Of a stretch of 64,000 nucleotides of DNA, positions 61,529-64,000 are shown one piece after another; position 1 is the first letter of the stretch; each line of letters begins with the position of its first letter. The notes beneath the pieces are model-generated. The model saw nothing but the letters and a program-made list of their open reading frames with translations. It was not told the DNA's origin and did not search any database. Location: the NCBI RefSeq assembly GCF_000001735.4, contig NC_003076.8, forward strand, positions 14,945,835 through 15,009,834, given 5' to 3'. Both the position numbers and the translations under genes were made by a program. The stretch comes from Arabidopsis thaliana (Eukaryota > Streptophyta > Magnoliopsida > Brassicales > Brassicaceae).

Positions 61529-62098
61529 TTACAAAGAAAATAAAAAAATTCCAACACAAATAAAAATTAAATTTTTAAAATTCATAATAAAAAAAATAAA
61601 TTTCAAAACTAAAACTAGATAAAAATAAAACAAAACCAAGGAAGAGAGTAATAAGCTTAAAGAGACACAACACAATCCCAACGAGGAAGCTCTTGACAAG
61701 GTCAAAGGAACATTCCACCCATACATGAACACATGCTGACGGAGATCTCGAGCATATTTTATCTGCGAGAAGTAGATTCCGTCTTCCCTAGCTTCCCATA
61801 CGTCTCCATGGTTAACACCAAAAACTTGGTGATGCTTGAAATTAGGTCCTTGCCATAAATGACACCAAAAATAGTCGGAATCATCATCAACTAGCAGATG
61901 GTACGATCCTGTTGGATGCAACCTATGGTATACCATATCATGGTTCGTGGATTTGCAATGGATTATGAGATCGTTTTTTTCATGAAGAAAGTTTCTGATC
62001 CACACGGAATGTTTGTACGATAAGGCTGTGTTACTCATCATGGTAAGACCAAAGGCGAAAACAAAAAGGAGAATCGATAGACGATTCATTGATATCAT
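61529..62098 (-). CDS. S-protein homologue (SPH) with aberrant C-terminus
   Basis: A 189-codon frame of the plant self-incompatibility S1 family: small secreted proteins, known from poppy as the stigma ligand, of mostly unknown function in Arabidopsis. Signal peptide MNRLSILLFVFAFGLTMMSN to about residue 27. Family motifs: VWIRNFL, LIIHCKSTNHD (first Cys), YFWCHLWQG (second Cys), YARDLRQHVFMYGW. Normal members end soon after with a C...LPRWDC segment. Here the frame runs on into a hydrophobic tail of about 55 residues encoded by AT-rich DNA. The expected end (PCQELPRWDCVVSL, stop) is present in another frame at 61701-61657. A net frameshift thus removed the last two conserved cysteines. ATG 62098 or the in-frame ATG 62089 may be used. 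Confidence 0.8.
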   Translation of the reverse strand: MISMNRLSILLFVFAFGLTMMSNTALSYKHSVWIRNFLHEKNDLIIHCKSTNHDMVYHRLHPTGSYHLLVDDDSDYFWCHLWQGPNFKHHQVFGVNHGDVWEAREDGIYFSQIKYARDLRQHVFMYGWNVPLTLSRASSLGLCCVSLSLLLSSLVLFYFYLVLVLKFIFFIMNFKNLIFICVGIFLFSL

Positions 62099-62598
62099 CT
62101 CTATATGTTGAACTAATGGTCGATCGATTTAATTTGAAGTGATAGAATGTTTAGAAGGTTTAGTTTGTTCTGTCTATATATAATGAAAATACTAGTCATA
62201 GTCCTGATAGGTTTAGGAAACACAAATTCAACAACAATAACAATTAGGACTTGAGCGATTGCAATTTTTAATACTTCCTATATTATTTAAGTCAATTTCA
62301 AATACGTGGTCACAAAAGGTAATCAAATAAATAACAATTCCAACCCTCATTTTAATGGATTTCTCAAAAAAAAAAGCCCAAAAATATTGAAAACTGAAAA
62401 CGAAACCGGAGAATCGGCTGTCTCCATAACCAAACCGGAAAATCAAAACCTAAACCGGTTTTCTCCAAAGTAGAAACCAAAAAAAAAAACGAAACCAATG
62501 TACACACAGCAAATCACTAATTCAGAAACTAAGAACTCTGTTTCAAACTTTTCATAAATACCTATTTACACACTTTTAAATCCATTTCTTAGAATCTT
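62099..62598. other. Spacer between SPH and kinase genes
   Basis: SPH promoter side and kinase 3' UTR. Contains AACCGG-type motifs (62400-62460). No gene. Confidence 0.4.
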
Positions 62599-63977
62599 TT
62601 ATCGGCCGTACACATGATCATCATCTTCAAACTCGGTTACTCCGAGCATCGCAAGATCAAGATGACATTTCATCTCGGATTTGGTTTGTTGCAATTGTGT
62701 ATAAGAGTCAATCATACCCGAAATATTTGTAGTTTTCCTGCTTGAATGTGTTTCTGGCTCTACACCTTCTTCGCCTTTCAAGATTGAGACAATCTCTTCC
62801 ATACCGGGTCTTCGGGACTCCTCATTGATCACACACGCCGCTGCAGCACGGATCATCCGCTCCATTTGAACCGAGTTTTTTCTTGTGCATTTTAGCCTTG
62901 GATCAAGCAGCTCCACTATAGCTTCTATCCCTCTATCCAACAACGGTTTCGCCTATAGAAAGAATACATATAAATCTTTTTCCAAAACAATCATAAATGT
63001 ATTGACACAAACTTTAGGATATGGTCACATTATCATTCAAGTTGTAAAATTAGATGACATACCCAAACAACCAGATTTTCTTGACCAGATGCTCTTCTTG
63101 CTTCGATTGGTTTCCGGCCAGTTATTAGCTCAAGCAACACAACCCCGAAGGCGTAAACATCGGTCTTGTCAGATATCTTACCATGCTGGAAATACTCAGG
63201 AGCCAGATAGCTGCAAGAAAGTTTTGATAGAGGATTAGATAATCAAGAATTGGCTATAAAGAAGAAGAAACAACTCAAGGCAAGTTTCGAGCAATACCCG
63301 AATGTGCCTTTCACGGTCTTGCAGAGGAAAGGAACCGAAGGTGCAGCGGTCCAAGTAGCTAACCCAAAATCACACAACTGAAAAAGAACAGGTCAAAACA
63401 AATCATTGGTTTGCTTACCGATAATTATCGAATACATCATTCGTTTCGCGAATCTTTACCTTTGGTATTTTCTTTGAGGAAAGAAGAATATTGGAGGGTT
63501 TGATATCTCTGTGAACAACACATTGCTCTGTTCCATTATGCAAATAAGCTATGGCATCTGCTATACCTAACGCTACCTTGTACCTTGCTGACCAAGGCAA
63601 ACCAAAAGCGGCTTTTACGCCTTTCTTCTTCTTCTTATCTATTACAAACAGAAAATCACAATCCTTAAGTCTTTAACTATCTCTGTATATAAACACAAAT
63701 GAGATATCCATTCGCTTACCGTGTAAATAATGTTCGAGGCTACCACCAGAGACATACTTGTAAACCAAGAATAACCCTTCTTCAGGATCAATACAGAATC
63801 CAAGAAGAGGTACAATGTTGGAGCTATGAAGAGAGCTTGCAATCATCAACTCTCTACAAAAAGATTTAGGAGATTCTTTGTCTTCCTTATCAAGTCTCTT
63901 GATTGCTAAAGCCGTTCTCCACATTCCGATTTTGCCTCTAAACACATAGCTACAAGCTCCTCTTCCCAACACTCTCC
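62599..63977 (-). CDS. Receptor-like cytoplasmic protein kinase, 5' part missing
   Basis: The 3' five exons of a Ser/Thr kinase: 63977-63720, 63638-63460, 63377-63298, 63210-63063, 62952-62599. All are GT-AG and in frame. The gene continues beyond the window. Kinase subdomains seen: Gly loop [13 protein letters not shown], Lys in LAIKRL, catalytic loop [10 protein letters not shown], activation segment LCDFGLATW and [11 protein letters not shown], then [18 protein letters not shown]. The C-terminal extension reads [14 protein letters not shown] and ends [10 protein letters not shown]. The segment [15 protein letters not shown] between exons is a basic insertion. No extracellular or transmembrane part is visible here. 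It resembles RLCK class VI (RBK-like) kinases, but the N-terminal half is needed to judge. Likely locus At5g37790. Confidence 0.9.
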
Positions 63978-64000
63978 CTATATATAAACCATTGAATAAA

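Overview
The window is nuclear plant DNA: AT-rich, with intron-containing genes in both orientations separated by long AT-rich spacers and transposon debris. The encoded proteins match Arabidopsis thaliana so specifically (ALY4, CML24/TCH2, CAM1, PDLP7, HSP15.7 with an SKL tail, the divergent polyubiquitin UBQ9) that I read it as A. thaliana chromosome 5, around loci At5g37630 to At5g37790. Locus names come from memory and were not checked by search. I assembled exon structures by hand from splice sites and reading frame. Most give closed frames whose lengths agree with the families.

Layout. 0.8-1.4 kb: a foldback transposon in the upstream region of a condensin CAP-G gene (+, 1.57-6.71 kb). 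6.9-10.0 kb: UBQ9 and a DUF577-type gene, both on the minus strand. 10.2-12.1 kb: a non-autonomous Helitron and a wrecked NBS-LRR resistance-gene relic. 14.0-15.3 kb: PDLP7 (+). 16.2-21.9 kb: a nearly intact LINE retrotransposon (-) with target-site duplication and poly(A), carrying two nonsense codons. 23.2-25.3 kb: HSP15.7 (+) and the Arl8-type GTPase ARLA1A (-). 27.8-30.3 kb: a GDSL lipase (-). 33.3-35.6 kb: a class-3 lipase/calmodulin-binding type protein (+). 36.0-38.1 kb: the mRNA-export adaptor ALY4 (-), with a GC-AG intron. 38.8-40.2 kb: a duplicated foldback element, one copy split by a Helitron. 40.3-43.1 kb: a tandem pair of DUF7054-like genes (-). 46.3-47.6 kb: the C2-domain protein CAR1 (+). 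48.4-49.3 kb: a tRNA-like relic and a second Helitron copy. 50.1-52.8 kb: two DnaJ-type loci (+), one truncated by frameshift and one a pseudogene, with a MULE transposase relic between them. 53.2-53.7 kb: CML24/TCH2 (-). 55.4-57.0 kb: a Helitron end, an RPA1-like OB-fold fragment and a Tourist-like MITE. 58.9-60.3 kb: calmodulin CAM1 (-). 61.5-62.1 kb: an S-protein homologue (-) with a frameshifted tail. 62.6 kb to the end: a receptor-like cytoplasmic kinase (-), cut by the window edge.

No operon-type organisation is expected. A loose theme is calcium signalling: a calmodulin-binding-type lipase, CAR1, CML24 and CAM1 lie within 27 kb. I found no wholly new system. The most informative material is mutational and transposon history: paired Helitron copies, an internal empty-site control for one Helitron insertion, stop codons consistent with C-to-T change in the LINE, and indels that strip conserved C-termini from a DnaJ protein and an S-protein homologue.
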